Part shown: positions 63,358 to 64,000 of the stretch, one piece after another
Layout of the letters: each line of letters starts with the position of its first letter
How positions within the stretch are numbered: the stretch's first letter is position 1
Assembly (NCBI GenBank): GCA_037447655.1
Contig: JBBHKE010002029.1
Coordinates: forward strand, 62,001-126,000
Length of the DNA stretch: 64,000 nt
From: Zygnema cylindricum
Taxonomy: Eukaryota; Streptophyta; Zygnematophyceae; Zygnematales; Zygnemataceae
Reading direction: 5' to 3'
Notes under the pieces: model-generated
What the model was told of the DNA's origin: nothing
Database searches by the model: none
What the model saw: the letters and a program-made list of their open reading frames with translations, nothing else
Made by a program: the position numbers and the translations under genes

Positions 63358-64000
63358 TGTAGAAATTAATGGTCCTTTAGAGTATTTTCCAGGTCTAAAT
63401 AGAAATATAGAAAGAAGCCGAGGCAATTTACCTCTAACTTCTCTCTCCAACTCTCAAACTTGTCGGAGTCACTGAGAAATTGGAGAGGAAGCTAGAGCCA
63501 TGGCTACCTAGGCTATTCAGAGGTTTACGGGATATAAATATTAGTTTATTTACCATTAGGGGTTTATTTACTAAAAGAATATGTGATGCCAGTAGGATTT
63601 GATCGTGGTACTTGCTAGACAGTAAGCTGCCGGTAGCCGGTAGCCTTATCCGTTAAGTCTAGACCTAGTGTTATATACTATAGGGTTTGATATTTAATTA
63701 AACATTAACACGTAGGATTATTCATTTAACTAAAACTGTTTACAGCAGACATAGATCCATTAATGTAAAAGAACAGATTGCAGTATGGATTAGAAACGAA
63801 TACCGCGCATTTAATTCTTGAGCGAAACCAATATCGCGTATGTATTTAATACGGCTACGATTAAATGTGAATTTAATCGGACGGTCAAAATTAAACGCCG
63901 AGATCGCGGAAGAGGATTTCGGCGGTTTTTGGTCATCACCACATTGGCTAACACGTGGCGGAATGACATTGGATCGCGGCATCCCCGAGGATTAAAGGAG
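63358..64000 (+). repeat. 5' or solo LTR B4 (cut by window end)
   Basis: The first 643 bp of a B3-subtype LTR, TGTAGAAATTAATGG with AGCCATGGCT near 63496, the antisense tRNA-like module 63582-63680 and ACACGTGGC near 63951. The adjoining ATACT (63353-63357) is the candidate target duplication. It continues beyond the window. Confidence 0.9.

Noticed and set aside
1-64000. Host protein-coding genes or gene fragments outside elements
   Set aside because: Apart from a few short junctions all sequence falls in LTRs or element coding regions; the methyltransferase and PHD-like segments are in line with GD integrase and protease, so they are treated as element genes.

Overview
The window is a block of nested LTR retrotransposons. 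I see no host gene, rRNA, functional tRNA gene or CRISPR array. The host looks like a streptophyte (a land plant or a charophyte relative). The Ty1/copia proteins are plant-like, and the primer-binding site GGTTATGGGCCCACC is, from memory, an exact complement of the anticodon arm of plant initiator tRNA-Met. The species cannot be named from the sequence.

The oldest layer is a Ty3/gypsy-type element on the minus strand, called GD here, cut into six pieces: 46700-46287 and 39841-38399 (Gag), 31902-29305 (protease, a C5-cytosine DNA methyltransferase, start of integrase), 22941-22582 and 16373-15866 (integrase core), and 9516-8508 (integrase C-terminus, PHD-like finger, 3' end). No reverse transcriptase or RNase H coding was recognised in these pieces. 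All reading frames are damaged.

Copia elements were inserted into GD, most with 5-bp target duplications (TSDs): C (minus, 9517-15865, TSD TTGCT), A' (minus, 16374-22581, GGGAC), D (minus, 22942-29304, AGATG/AGACG), a B-type solo LTR (31903-38398, GTTTC), B2 (plus, 39842-46286, AGATT/GGATT) and F (plus, from 46701). The solo LTR holds a second copy of part of GD, and that copy was hit by E (plus, 32972-37465, CACTC). F is interrupted by B3 (plus, 49592-56064, CTTCG) and C' (minus, from 56581). C' in turn holds a recombinant solo LTR G (57395-58655), an H-type LTR-like segment (59629-59994) and D'' (minus, from 61038). D'' contains solo LTR H' (61399-62240), an AT microsatellite and the start of B4 (63358 onward). 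At the left edge are the end of element A0, a K-type LTR fragment, an old B0 element and B1 (plus, about 1529-7905).

The copia families A to G share one LTR plan despite low overall similarity: a palindrome near CCATGG, a tRNA-like module always antisense to the element, a CG-rich block with CACGTGGC motifs, a cluster of GTAC motifs, usually a TATA-like box, a row of short stem-loops often with AGGG-type loops, and the Gag start codon about 20 bp before the LTR end. Gag translation therefore runs through the primer-binding site, which encodes Val-Met-Gly-Pro-Pro. Almost all copia genes are broken. The exception is E, with one open 627-codon frame (complete Gag plus shrunken Pol remnants) and nearly identical LTRs, which looks like a recent non-autonomous Gag element.
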